Below are positions 37,523 to 46,489 of a stretch of DNA of 64,000 nt, piece after piece. The position numbers and the translations under genes were made by a program. The notes beneath the pieces were generated by a model. That model saw nothing but the letters and a program-made list of their open reading frames with translations, searched no databases and was not told the origin of the DNA. How positions within the stretch are numbered: position 1 is the stretch's first letter; each line of letters begins with the position of its first letter. Source of the stretch: Salinisphaera sp002433465 (GTDB lineage Bacteria > Pseudomonadota > Gammaproteobacteria > Nevskiales > Salinisphaeraceae); NCBI RefSeq assembly GCF_040361435.1, contig NZ_APNL01000001.1, positions 186,001 to 250,000 of the forward strand, in the 5' to 3' direction.

Positions 37523-38515
37523 ATGACCAATTCCCCGACCGGCGCGCGCCTGACCAGCACGCACGTGGTGCCTGACCGGCCGCTGGCGTCCCTGGCGGAC
37601 GATGTACGCGCGGGCCTGCTCACGCGCCCGCGCTGGCTGTCGCCGAAATACTTCTACGACGACCATGGCTCGGCCCTGTTCGAGGCGATCTGTGCGACGC
37701 CCGAGTACTACCCGTCACGCAGCGAAGCGGCGCTGCTTGCCGCCCACGGCCGAACGATCATCGAAGCGTCCTCGCCCGAACATATTCTCGAGCTGGGCAG
37801 CGGCAGCTCGCGAAAGACCCGGCATCTGCTCGACGCCTGCGATGTGCTGAATCGGCCCTGTCGATACTGGCCGTTCGACGTCAGCGCGCAGATGATGCTG
37901 GACGCCGGCGCCGAGCTCGTGGCGGACTACGACTGGCTCACCGTCCATGCCCTGATTGGCGACTACACTGGCGGCCTGTCGACCGTGCCCCTGCCCGAAG
38001 ATGGTCGTCGCCTGATCGTTTTCCTTGGCGGCACGCTGGGCAATTTCGAGCCGGCGGATGCGCTGGCCATGCTCGAACAGATTGCCGCGCTCATGCGCGA
38101 CGACGATCGCCTTCTACTGGGCATTGATCGGGTCAAGGACACGGCCACGCTCGAGGCCGCCTACGACGATGCACAAGGCGTGACCGCCGACTTCAACCGC
38201 AACGTGCTGCGGGTGCTCAATCGCGAACTCGAGGCTGATTTCCCGGTTGAGGCTTATCGCCACCGCGCGCTTTTCGATCGCGATAATGCCCGTATCGAGA
38301 TGCGCCTGACGGCCGATTATGCCCACCGGGTGAGGCTGGCGGCGTTGGATACGGCTATCGATATCGACGCCGGCGAGGAGATCGTGACCGAGTTCAGCCA
38401 CAAGTTCACGCCGGACACTCTTCGCGCGCTGCTCAACGCAGCCGGGCTGGCGATGGACCGCCATTTCGAAGCCGATGGCGGTGCCTATTCGCTGGTGCTG
38501 GCGCGCCGGGCCTGA
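37523..38515 (+). CDS. egtD: L-histidine N-alpha-methyltransferase EgtD
   Basis: SAM-dependent enzyme that trimethylates histidine to hercynine. SPKYFYDDHGSALFEAICA, TPEYYPSRSEAALL, ILELGSGSSRKTRHLL and FLGGTLGNFEP are the family signatures. The chosen ATG gives 330 residues; the open frame continues upstream across egtC, but that part is antisense and not conserved. egtE and a dedicated egtA are not in the window. Confidence 0.95.
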   Translation: MTNSPTGARLTSTHVVPDRPLASLADDVRAGLLTRPRWLSPKYFYDDHGSALFEAICATPEYYPSRSEAALLAAHGRTIIEASSPEHILELGSGSSRKTRHLLDACDVLNRPCRYWPFDVSAQMMLDAGAELVADYDWLTVHALIGDYTGGLSTVPLPEDGRRLIVFLGGTLGNFEPADALAMLEQIAALMRDDDRLLLGIDRVKDTATLEAAYDDAQGVTADFNRNVLRVLNRELEADFPVEAYRHRALFDRDNARIEMRLTADYAHRVRLAALDTAIDIDAGEEIVTEFSHKFTPDTLRALLNAAGLAMDRHFEADGGAYSLVLARRA

Positions 38516-38524
38516 CGGCCCGGC
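38505..38524. terminator. hairpin at the egtD/argF junction
   Basis: GCCGGGCC, loop TGAC, GGCCCGGC is a perfect 8-bp stem whose loop contains the egtD stop codon. There is no T run; it may limit read-through between the converging egtD and argF. Confidence 0.35.
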
Positions 38525-38542
38525 ACACGGGGCGGGCGCGGG

Positions 38543-39442
38543 TCAGTCCGCGTCGAGCAGATCCAGCAGCAGCGCTTTCTGGGCATGCAAGCGGTTTTCG
38601 GCCTCGTCCCAGACCACGCTGTGGGGCCCGTCGATGACTTCGGCGCTGACTTCCTCGCCGCGATGGGCGGGCAGGCAGTGCATGAACAGGGCGTCGTCCT
38701 TGGCCCAGCTCATCAACGCCTTGTTGACCTGGAAATTGGCGAAGTCGGCCAGACGGACCTCGCGGTCGTCCTCGTCGCCCATGCTCGCCCAAACGTCGGT
38801 GACCACCAGATCGGCGCCGTCGGCGGCCTGGGGGGCATCGTCGCAGATCACGGCACGTTCGCCGCAGGTTTTGAGAATCTGTGGATTCGGGCCGTAGCCC
38901 TCGGGCGCAGCGATCCGCAGCTCGAAACCCAGCAGGCGGGCAGCCAGCATGTAGGAATGGCACATGTTGTTGCCGTCGCCGATCCAGGCCACCGTCTTGC
39001 CGCCTATATCGCCGCGGTGTTCCTGATAGGTCTGCAGGTCGGCCAGCAGCTGGCAGGGGTGAAAGCGGTCGGTCAGCCCATTGATGACCGGAACGCTGGC
39101 GTAGGCCGCAAAGCGTTCGAGCATGTCGTGGGAGTGGTTGCGAATCATTACCACGTCGACCATGCGCGAGAGCACGCGGGCGGTGTCCTCCACCGGCTCG
39201 CCGCGCCCGATCTGGGTATCGCCCGGCGACAGGAAAATGGCGTGACCGCCGAGCTGCGTCATGCCGGCCTCGAACGATACGCGGGTGCGCGTAGAGGCTT
39301 TTTCGAACAGCATGCCGAGCGTACGCCCGACGAAGGGCTGTTTGCCGCGCGGTTCGCGCTTTAGCGCAATGGCGTTGTCGATCACGCGGCGAATGCCGTC
39401 GGCGCCCAGGTCATCCAGGCTCAGAAAGTGGCGCAGGGTCAT
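38543..39442 (-). CDS. argF: ornithine carbamoyltransferase
   Basis: Makes citrulline from ornithine and carbamoyl phosphate. Carbamoyl-phosphate binding is by EKASTRTRVSFE and RNHSHDML; ornithine and catalytic residues lie in HPCQLLADLQT, DVWASMGDE and MHCLPAHRGEEV. ATG 39442 (MTLRHFLSLDDLG) fits the family; a longer frame starts inside argD. It is 299 residues. The 2-bp gap after argD shows they are one operon. Confidence 0.96.
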   Translation of the reverse strand: MTLRHFLSLDDLGADGIRRVIDNAIALKREPRGKQPFVGRTLGMLFEKASTRTRVSFEAGMTQLGGHAIFLSPGDTQIGRGEPVEDTARVLSRMVDVVMIRNHSHDMLERFAAYASVPVINGLTDRFHPCQLLADLQTYQEHRGDIGGKTVAWIGDGNNMCHSYMLAARLLGFELRIAAPEGYGPNPQILKTCGERAVICDDAPQAADGADLVVTDVWASMGDEDDREVRLADFANFQVNKALMSWAKDDALFMHCLPAHRGEEVSAEVIDGPHSVVWDEAENRLHAQKALLLDLLDAD

Positions 39443-39444
39443 GG

Positions 39445-40650
39445 TCAGCTTGCTTGGTTGGAACGAGTGGAATGGCTCGCCGGCGCGGCGACGCTTTCGA
39501 TGAGATAGCACACGCCGTCCACCAGTCGTTCGACCTCGGCCGGGCCGATGATCAACGGTGGCAACAGTCGAATGACGTTGGCGGCGGTGACGTTGAGCAG
39601 AATGCCCTGTTCGCGGGCGGTGTCCACGAGGTGTGCGCAGGGCTCGGCCAGCTCGATGCCAATCATCAGGCCCATGCCGCGGATATCCTTGACGTGGTCA
39701 AGGCCGTCGACGCGCGCCTCGATCTGGCTGCGAATGGAATCGCCCATGGCCTGGGCATGGGCCAGCAAGCCCTCGGTTTCGATGGTTTCCAGTACGGCCA
39801 GCGCCGCACGACAGGCCAGCGGATTGCCGCCAAAGGTGGAGCCGTGGCTGCCCGGCCCGAACAGGGGCGTGGCCTTGCCGGAGACCAGCGCCGCGCCGAT
39901 GGGCACGCCGCCGGCCAGCCCCTTGGCCAGGCCCATCACATCCGGGGTGATGCCGGTGGCCTGGTGGGCGAACCAGTGGCCGGTGCGGCCGACGCCGCTT
40001 TGTACTTCGTCGACCATCATCAGCCAGTCGCGTTCGTCGCAGAGCCGGCGTATGCCGGGCAGAAAGTCGGCCGGCGGTACGCGCACGCCGCCTTCGCCCT
40101 GGATCGGTTCGACCAGCACCGCGGCGATATTGGCGTCGTCGAGCGCGGCGATGGCGTCGAGATCGCCATAGGGTACGCGCAGAAAGCCTTCGGGCAGGGG
40201 TCCGAAACCTTTCTGGGCATTGGCGTTGCCGGTCGCAGCCAGGGCGGCGAGGGTGCGCCCATGAAAGGAATTCTCCATGACCACGACCACCGGCTTGTCG
40301 ATGCCGCGCTTGTGGCCATGCAGCCGGGCCAGCTTGATGGCGGCCTCGTTGGCCTCGCTGCCACTGTTGCCGAAGAATACGGCGTCCATGCCGGCGACTT
40401 CGCACAGGCGGTCGGCCAGACGTGTCTGGACGTCGATCTCGTAGAGGTTGGAGGTGTGCAACAGTCGGCCGGCCTGATCGGCAATGGCCTCGACCAGTGC
40501 CGGATGGGCATGGCCGAGCGTGTTCACCGCGATGCCGGAAAGGGCATCGAGATAGCGCTCGCCCTGGCTGTCGAACAGCCACGCGCCTTCGCCGCGCTCG
40601 AAGGCGATGGGCTGGCGTTTATAAGTCGGAATTAGATGCGAATTGGCCAT
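39445..40650 (-). CDS. argD: acetylornithine aminotransferase
   Basis: PLP enzyme of arginine synthesis (class III aminotransferase). Signatures: NTLGHAHP, FGNSGSEANEAAIKLAR, SFHGRTLAALAATG, VDEVQSGVGRTG and the PLP lysine in GLAKGLAGGVPIGA. The start MANSHLIPTYKRQ has AGGA upstream. The length of 401 residues is typical. It may also act as succinyldiaminopimelate aminotransferase, as in E. coli. Confidence 0.94.
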   Translation of the reverse strand: MANSHLIPTYKRQPIAFERGEGAWLFDSQGERYLDALSGIAVNTLGHAHPALVEAIADQAGRLLHTSNLYEIDVQTRLADRLCEVAGMDAVFFGNSGSEANEAAIKLARLHGHKRGIDKPVVVVMENSFHGRTLAALAATGNANAQKGFGPLPEGFLRVPYGDLDAIAALDDANIAAVLVEPIQGEGGVRVPPADFLPGIRRLCDERDWLMMVDEVQSGVGRTGHWFAHQATGITPDVMGLAKGLAGGVPIGAALVSGKATPLFGPGSHGSTFGGNPLACRAALAVLETIETEGLLAHAQAMGDSIRSQIEARVDGLDHVKDIRGMGLMIGIELAEPCAHLVDTAREQGILLNVTAANVIRLLPPLIIGPAEVERLVDGVCYLIESVAAPASHSTRSNQAS

Positions 40651-40715
40651 AAGGCGTCCTGATGGGGTGGTTGCATACGTCGAAACCGGATCGCCGCAAT
40701 ACCGATCCCCCAAAC

Positions 40716-40749
40716 GAAAAACGACCCCGCCGCATCGCGACGGGGCCGT
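40716..40749 (-). terminator. terminator downstream of the superoxide dismutase gene
   Basis: On the minus strand, ACGGCCCCG and CGGGGTCGT pair around an 11-nt loop, with one G-U pair, then a run of Ts interrupted by CG. It lies between the SOD stop and argD. Confidence 0.75.
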
Positions 40750-40774
40750 ATTCTAGCGCAAACTGCGGATCGTT

Positions 40775-41383
40775 CTAGCCGACCTGCTCGTCGTAGCGCT
40801 TGGCGATGCCGTCCCAGTTGACGACGTTCCACCAGGCATCCACGTATTCCGGCTTGCGGTTCTGGTACTTCAGGTAGAAGGCATGCTCCCAGACGTCCAG
40901 GCCCATCACCGGCTTACCGGATTCGGACACGACGTCCATGATCGGGTTGTCCTGGTTCTGGGTGGACACGATCTTGAGCTGGTTGCCCTGCGGGACCAGC
41001 CATACGAAGCCCGAACCGAACAGGCCGGTGGCCGCGTTCGTGAACTCTTCCTTGAAGGCATCGAAGGAGCCGAAGCTGGAATCGATCGCGGTACCCAGGC
41101 CGCCGGTCGGCTTGCCTCCGCCGGAAGGCGACATGCTGTCCCAGAAAAGGATGTGGTTGAAGTAACCGCCACCCTGGTTGCGAACGCCCGGGCCGTGCTG
41201 GCCGGCCTTGGACAGAATCGTTTCCAGATCCTGATCTTCGAGCTCGGTGCCTTCGATGGCTTTCTTGAATTTGGTCAGATAAGCGTTGTGATGCTTCTCG
41301 TAGTGAATCTCCATCGTACGACCGTCGATATACGGTTCGAGCGCGTCGTAGTCATAAGGTAGATCGGGCAGTTCAAATGCCAT
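40775..41383 (-). CDS. superoxide dismutase, Mn-type signature
   Basis: A 202-residue Fe/Mn SOD, MAFELPDLPYDYDALEP. Metal ligands are H27 in MEIHYEKHH, the His of YFNHILFW, and the Asp and His of GLDVWEHAFYLKY. The TQNQDNP segment carries the Gln typical of Mn enzymes (FeSOD has Ala there), and GGGYFNH lacks the FeSOD Gln. The sequence also ends VVNWD, as in SodA. Annotators may call it sodB; metal choice must be tested. It is monocistronic with its own promoter and terminator. Confidence 0.93.
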   Translation of the reverse strand: MAFELPDLPYDYDALEPYIDGRTMEIHYEKHHNAYLTKFKKAIEGTELEDQDLETILSKAGQHGPGVRNQGGGYFNHILFWDSMSPSGGGKPTGGLGTAIDSSFGSFDAFKEEFTNAATGLFGSGFVWLVPQGNQLKIVSTQNQDNPIMDVVSESGKPVMGLDVWEHAFYLKYQNRKPEYVDAWWNVVNWDGIAKRYDEQVG

Positions 41384-41716
41384 GACGTATCCCTTGTATT
41401 GAGATGAGTGAATCAACGCCGACTAGTTATATAGGGTTTGTCCGTCATTTTTCAAAGCGCGGCGGGCATATCCGCGCTGCCACGCGGCTTTGCCGCACGA
41501 CACGACGGGCGGTTTGCGCGGGCGCTGCGAGGGCCTGTCGCGGGATCGCGCAGCCTGTCCGCAAGGGGCGAGTCGCCGTGTCGAGCGTGCCAAGACCAAT
41601 ACGCGCAACGCCGCGGGCCGCGCCGGCTTATTCTGGTGGGCGATCCAGGCCGTGCCGACGAGCGCCCGCCTGGCGCGGGCTCGTACGAAACGTCGACAGG
41701 CCCTAGACTCGACCCC
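41384..41716. other. divergent intergenic region between SOD and hyuB
   Basis: This 333-bp gap contains the SOD promoter at its left end. The rest is GC-rich and has no convincing gene; the hyuB frame stays open leftward to 41438, but that part is basic, low-complexity and unlike HyuB. No clear promoter for hyuB was found. Confidence 0.5.
41426..41455 (-). promoter_or_regulatory. promoter of the superoxide dismutase gene
   Basis: On the minus strand: TTGAAA, 16 bp, TATATA (or 18 bp to TATAAC). It gives a leader of about 40 nt before the ATG, in an unusually AT-rich patch. Confidence 0.6.
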
Positions 41717-43291
41717 ATGAACGATAAAGCGCATTCCAGGCCCGCCGACGCCATCGAACTGGCGATTTTCGCCAGCCGTATCACCGCGGTCTGTGAAGAG
41801 ATGGGCGCGAGCCTCGCGCAGGCTGCCTTTTCGCCCAATATCCGCGATCGGCTGGATTACTCCTGCGCGGTGTTCGATGCCCAGGGGCGCCTGTGCGCCC
41901 AGGCGGCGCATATCCCGGTGCATCTGGGCAGCATGGCGTATGCCATGGCCGATATCGTCGCCGCGCGCGATTGGGCGCCGGGGCAGATGATCGCGCTCAA
42001 CGATCCGTATCTGGGCGGCACGCATCTGCCGGACGTGACCCTGATCGCGCCGCTGTTCGTGGGCGAGCAGCTGGTCGCCTTCGTGGCCAATCGTGCCCAC
42101 CACGCCGATATCGGGGCCGACTCGCCCGGGTCCATGCCGCTGTCGAGCAGCCTCGATGAAGAAGGGCTCGTGATCACGCCGGTCGCGCTGGTGGATAACG
42201 ATCGTATCGACGAATCGGTACTGGGTGGTTGGCTCGAGCATCTGCGCAACCCGCCGATTGCACGCGGGGATTTCAGCGCCCAGATCGCGGCCAATCGGGT
42301 CGGCTTGAAACGTTTGTCGGCGCTGATCGGCGAGGGCGAGGCCGCTGATGTGCATGCCTTTCGCGAGCGGCTGCGCGAGTACAACGACTATGCCCGGGAA
42401 CTGGCCGCCAGCGCGCTGCGCGAATTGCCCAACGGCCGCTATACGTTCACCGATGTGCTCGACGACGACGGCCAGGGCAACCGCGACCTGGCGATCGCCT
42501 GTCGGATCGATATCGACGATGGCCGTATCGCCGTCGATTTCGACGGCAGTGCGCAGCAGACGGCAGGCAACGTGAACTGCCCGCTTTCGGTGACCGCCGC
42601 GGGCGCGCTCTATGTCTTTCGCTGCCTGATGCCGGAACAGGTACCCGCCTGTGCCGGGGCGTTCGAGGATATCCAAATCAGCGCCCCCGAAGGGTCGCTG
42701 CTCAACGCACGCCATCCGCGCGCGGTGGCAGCCGGCAACGTGGAAACCAGCCAGCGCGTCGTGGATGCCGTGCTCGGCGCGCTCGCCCACGCCATCGACG
42801 ATCGTATTCCGGCAGCCAGCCACGGCAGCATGAACAACGTCGCGCTGGGTTCGCACGGTGCCGATACAGCCTGGGATTATTACGAAACCATGGGCGGCGG
42901 CCTGGGCGCCGGGCCGAATCGGGCCGGGGCCAGCGGTGTACAGGCCCATATGACCAACACGCTCAATACACCGGTCGAGGTGCTCGAGCGTCATTTCCCC
43001 CTGCGCATGCGTCGATATGCGCTGCGCCGCGACAGCGGCGGCACGGGCGCACACCGCGGCGGGGACGGGCTGATCCGCGAGATCGAGTTCCTTGCCGAGG
43101 CCAGCTATACGGTGCTCGCCGAGCGCCGCCGGCATGCGCCCTGGGCGCGCGCGGGCGGGGGCGACGGCGCGCCGGGCGAAAATCGGCTCGATAGCGATAC
43201 GCTCGCACCGAAATGCACCGGCGTTGCAAACGCCGGGCAACGCCTCATGATCATCTCGGCCGGCGGCGGCGGTTACGGCGTTTCGTCGTAA
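41717..43291 (+). CDS. hydantoinase/oxoprolinase subunit B-like protein
   Basis: A 524-residue HyuB-family protein. Typical segments: RDRLDYSCAVFDAQGRLCAQ, HIPVHLGSMAYAM, LNDPYLGGTHLPDVTLIAP, ANRAHHADIG, GNVETSQRVVDAVLGAL and RRDSGGTGAHRGGDGLIREI. HyuB normally works with an ATP-binding HyuA subunit in opening cyclic amides such as hydantoin or 5-oxoproline. No hyuA is adjacent, so the partner must be elsewhere or the function differs. The ATG at 41717 fits the usual N-terminus. Confidence 0.88.
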   Translation: MNDKAHSRPADAIELAIFASRITAVCEEMGASLAQAAFSPNIRDRLDYSCAVFDAQGRLCAQAAHIPVHLGSMAYAMADIVAARDWAPGQMIALNDPYLGGTHLPDVTLIAPLFVGEQLVAFVANRAHHADIGADSPGSMPLSSSLDEEGLVITPVALVDNDRIDESVLGGWLEHLRNPPIARGDFSAQIAANRVGLKRLSALIGEGEAADVHAFRERLREYNDYARELAASALRELPNGRYTFTDVLDDDGQGNRDLAIACRIDIDDGRIAVDFDGSAQQTAGNVNCPLSVTAAGALYVFRCLMPEQVPACAGAFEDIQISAPEGSLLNARHPRAVAAGNVETSQRVVDAVLGALAHAIDDRIPAASHGSMNNVALGSHGADTAWDYYETMGGGLGAGPNRAGASGVQAHMTNTLNTPVEVLERHFPLRMRRYALRRDSGGTGAHRGGDGLIREIEFLAEASYTVLAERRRHAPWARAGGGDGAPGENRLDSDTLAPKCTGVANAGQRLMIISAGGGGYGVSS

Positions 43292-43311
43292 CGTGGCCTC
43301 GACAGGCGCGT

Positions 43312-43317
43312 TATAAT
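43312..43317 (+). promoter_or_regulatory. consensus -10 box upstream of grxD
   Basis: A perfect TATAAT 39 bp before the grxD start. No good -35 is present at 16-18 bp, so an activator or other contacts may be required. Confidence 0.45.
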
Positions 43318-43356
43318 CGAGCCAATAACAGTTTTTTCGAATCAGAGGACAACGCC

Positions 43357-43686
43357 ATGAGCGCGAAGGCAATGGAAGTCATCAAGAACGAGGTCGAGAA
43401 CAATCCGATCGTGCTTTACATGAAGGGCACCCCGGACTTCCCGCAGTGCGGTTTTTCGGCACGCAGCGCCGAGGCGATCAAGGCCTGCGGCGTGCCGTTC
43501 AAGGCCGTCAACGTATTTGACGACGAAGAGATCTATCGCCAGGGCGTGAAGGTCTATTCGAACTGGCCGACCATCCCGCAGCTGTTCGTCAACGGCGAGC
43601 TGGTGGGCGGTTCGGATATCGTGATCGACATGTTCCAGTCCGGCGAGCTCAAGACGATGCTCGAAAACGCAGCCAACAAGGGCTGA
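43357..43686 (+). CDS. grxD: monothiol glutaredoxin, CGFS type (Grx4)
   Basis: A 109-residue protein with active site QCGFS (PDFPQCGFSAR) and glutathione-binding WPTIPQLFVNGELVGGSDI. CGFS glutaredoxins bind and deliver [2Fe-2S] clusters and do not act mainly as reductants. AGAGGA lies 8 bp upstream of the ATG; the open frame upstream is not homologous. It is followed by a strong hairpin and then the IDH gene. Confidence 0.95.
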   Translation: MSAKAMEVIKNEVENNPIVLYMKGTPDFPQCGFSARSAEAIKACGVPFKAVNVFDDEEIYRQGVKVYSNWPTIPQLFVNGELVGGSDIVIDMFQSGELKTMLENAANKG

Positions 43687-43699
43687 TTCGAATTCCAGC

Positions 43700-43730
43700 G
43701 CCGCCGGCACAAGCCGGCGGCCTGCTTTTT
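43700..43730 (+). terminator. terminator after grxD
   Basis: GCCGCCGGC, loop ACAA, GCCGGCGGC, then CTGCTTTTT. A 9-bp GC stem with a T run, 28 bp before the next start codon, so it could act as terminator or attenuator. Confidence 0.75.
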
Positions 43731-43758
43731 ACGCGAGATATACAAGGAGTAGCGGCCC

Positions 43759-45528
<1,770 letters not shown>

Positions 45529-45554
45529 TACCGGCTTGGCATGAAGTGATACGA

Positions 45555-45586
45555 GCGGGCCACGTTTCGACGTGGCCCGCTTGTTT
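45555..45586 (+). terminator. terminator of the IDH-CBS gene
   Basis: GCGGGCCACGT, loop TTCG, ACGTGGCCCGC, then TTGTTT. An 11-bp perfect stem. It argues against the in-frame GTG at 45572, which lies inside it, as start of the next gene. Confidence 0.85.
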
Positions 45587-45619
45587 GTATCAGATAAAAA
45601 ACAAGAGGCCTCGCAGCAC

Positions 45620-46390
45620 GTGGATCACAGCCCGTCTTCTGTAGCGCAACGTATCGGCATTGTCTTGATAGGCGACGAACTGCTTTCGGGCAAGCGCCAG
45701 GACAAGCACATGCCGCGGGTCATCGAGATCCTCGACGCGCGGGGCATGGAGCTGTCCTGGGCACGCATGGTCGGCGACGATGCCGGGCTGCTGGAAGCCA
45801 CGCTGCGCGAAACGCTGGCAGGTAACGACATCGTGTTCAGCTTTGGCGGTATCGGTGCCACCCCCGACGACCGAACCCGCCAGTGCGCGGCGGCTGCAGC
45901 CGGCGTGGCGCTGGAATTCAATTCCGAAGGCCGAGCGCTGCTGGAAGCGCGGTTCGGTGACGAGGCCTATCCCAAGCGCATCCACATGGTGGAGTGGCCG
46001 GTCGGTGCTACGGTCATTCCCAACCCGGTCAATCAGGTGCCCGGTTTCAAGTTCGGCCATCATCATTTCGTGCCCGGTTTCCCCAGCATGGCCTGGCCGA
46101 TGATCGAATGGGTGCTGGATACCCACTACCCGCATCTGCAGCGCGCAGAACGCAACGTCGAACGGCTGCTGGAAGTGCTCGATACCCCGGAAAGCGCGCT
46201 CATCGACCTCATGCAACAGGTCATGGACGCACATCCGGATGTGCGTATCGCCTGTCTGCCGAACGCCAGCGGCAAACGTTCTATCGAATTTGGGGTAAGG
46301 GGAACGCCGGTTGCGGCCGATAATGCCTTCACAGCGCTCGTGGCCGCGTTGGAAGCGGCCGACGTGCCGCTCGGTCGCGGCCGGCCATAA
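45620..46390 (+). CDS. MoCF-domain protein (CinA N-terminal/molybdopterin-binding type)
   Basis: A 256-residue protein of the MoeA/MogA/CinA fold: GIVLIGDELLSGKRQDKH near the start, FSFGGIGATPDDRTRQC for ligand binding, and a C-terminal part unlike the CinA deamidase domain. Proteins of this size are often named competence/damage-inducible protein A, but the amidase half is absent. GTG 45620 is the preferred start because the upstream candidate falls inside a terminator; AGAGG lies about 12 bp upstream. The substrate is unknown. Confidence 0.8.
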   Translation: MDHSPSSVAQRIGIVLIGDELLSGKRQDKHMPRVIEILDARGMELSWARMVGDDAGLLEATLRETLAGNDIVFSFGGIGATPDDRTRQCAAAAAGVALEFNSEGRALLEARFGDEAYPKRIHMVEWPVGATVIPNPVNQVPGFKFGHHHFVPGFPSMAWPMIEWVLDTHYPHLQRAERNVERLLEVLDTPESALIDLMQQVMDAHPDVRIACLPNASGKRSIEFGVRGTPVAADNAFTALVAALEAADVPLGRGRP

Positions 46391-46489
46391 CCGCCGGTCG
46401 ATCCAGTTACGGCGTTGTAGTGCTTGGTAATTTAGAAGTTTTTTGAAGATGCCGGTGTCGGAGTGAACGCTCCCCCGGGGGAGGCCTTC

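Noticed and set aside
41438..41716. N-terminal extension of HyuB
   Set aside because: The added 93 residues are basic and low-complexity and overlap the SOD promoter; HyuB starts at 41717.
45572..45619. Upstream GTG start for the MoCF-domain gene
   Set aside because: It falls inside the perfect terminator stem of the IDH-CBS gene.
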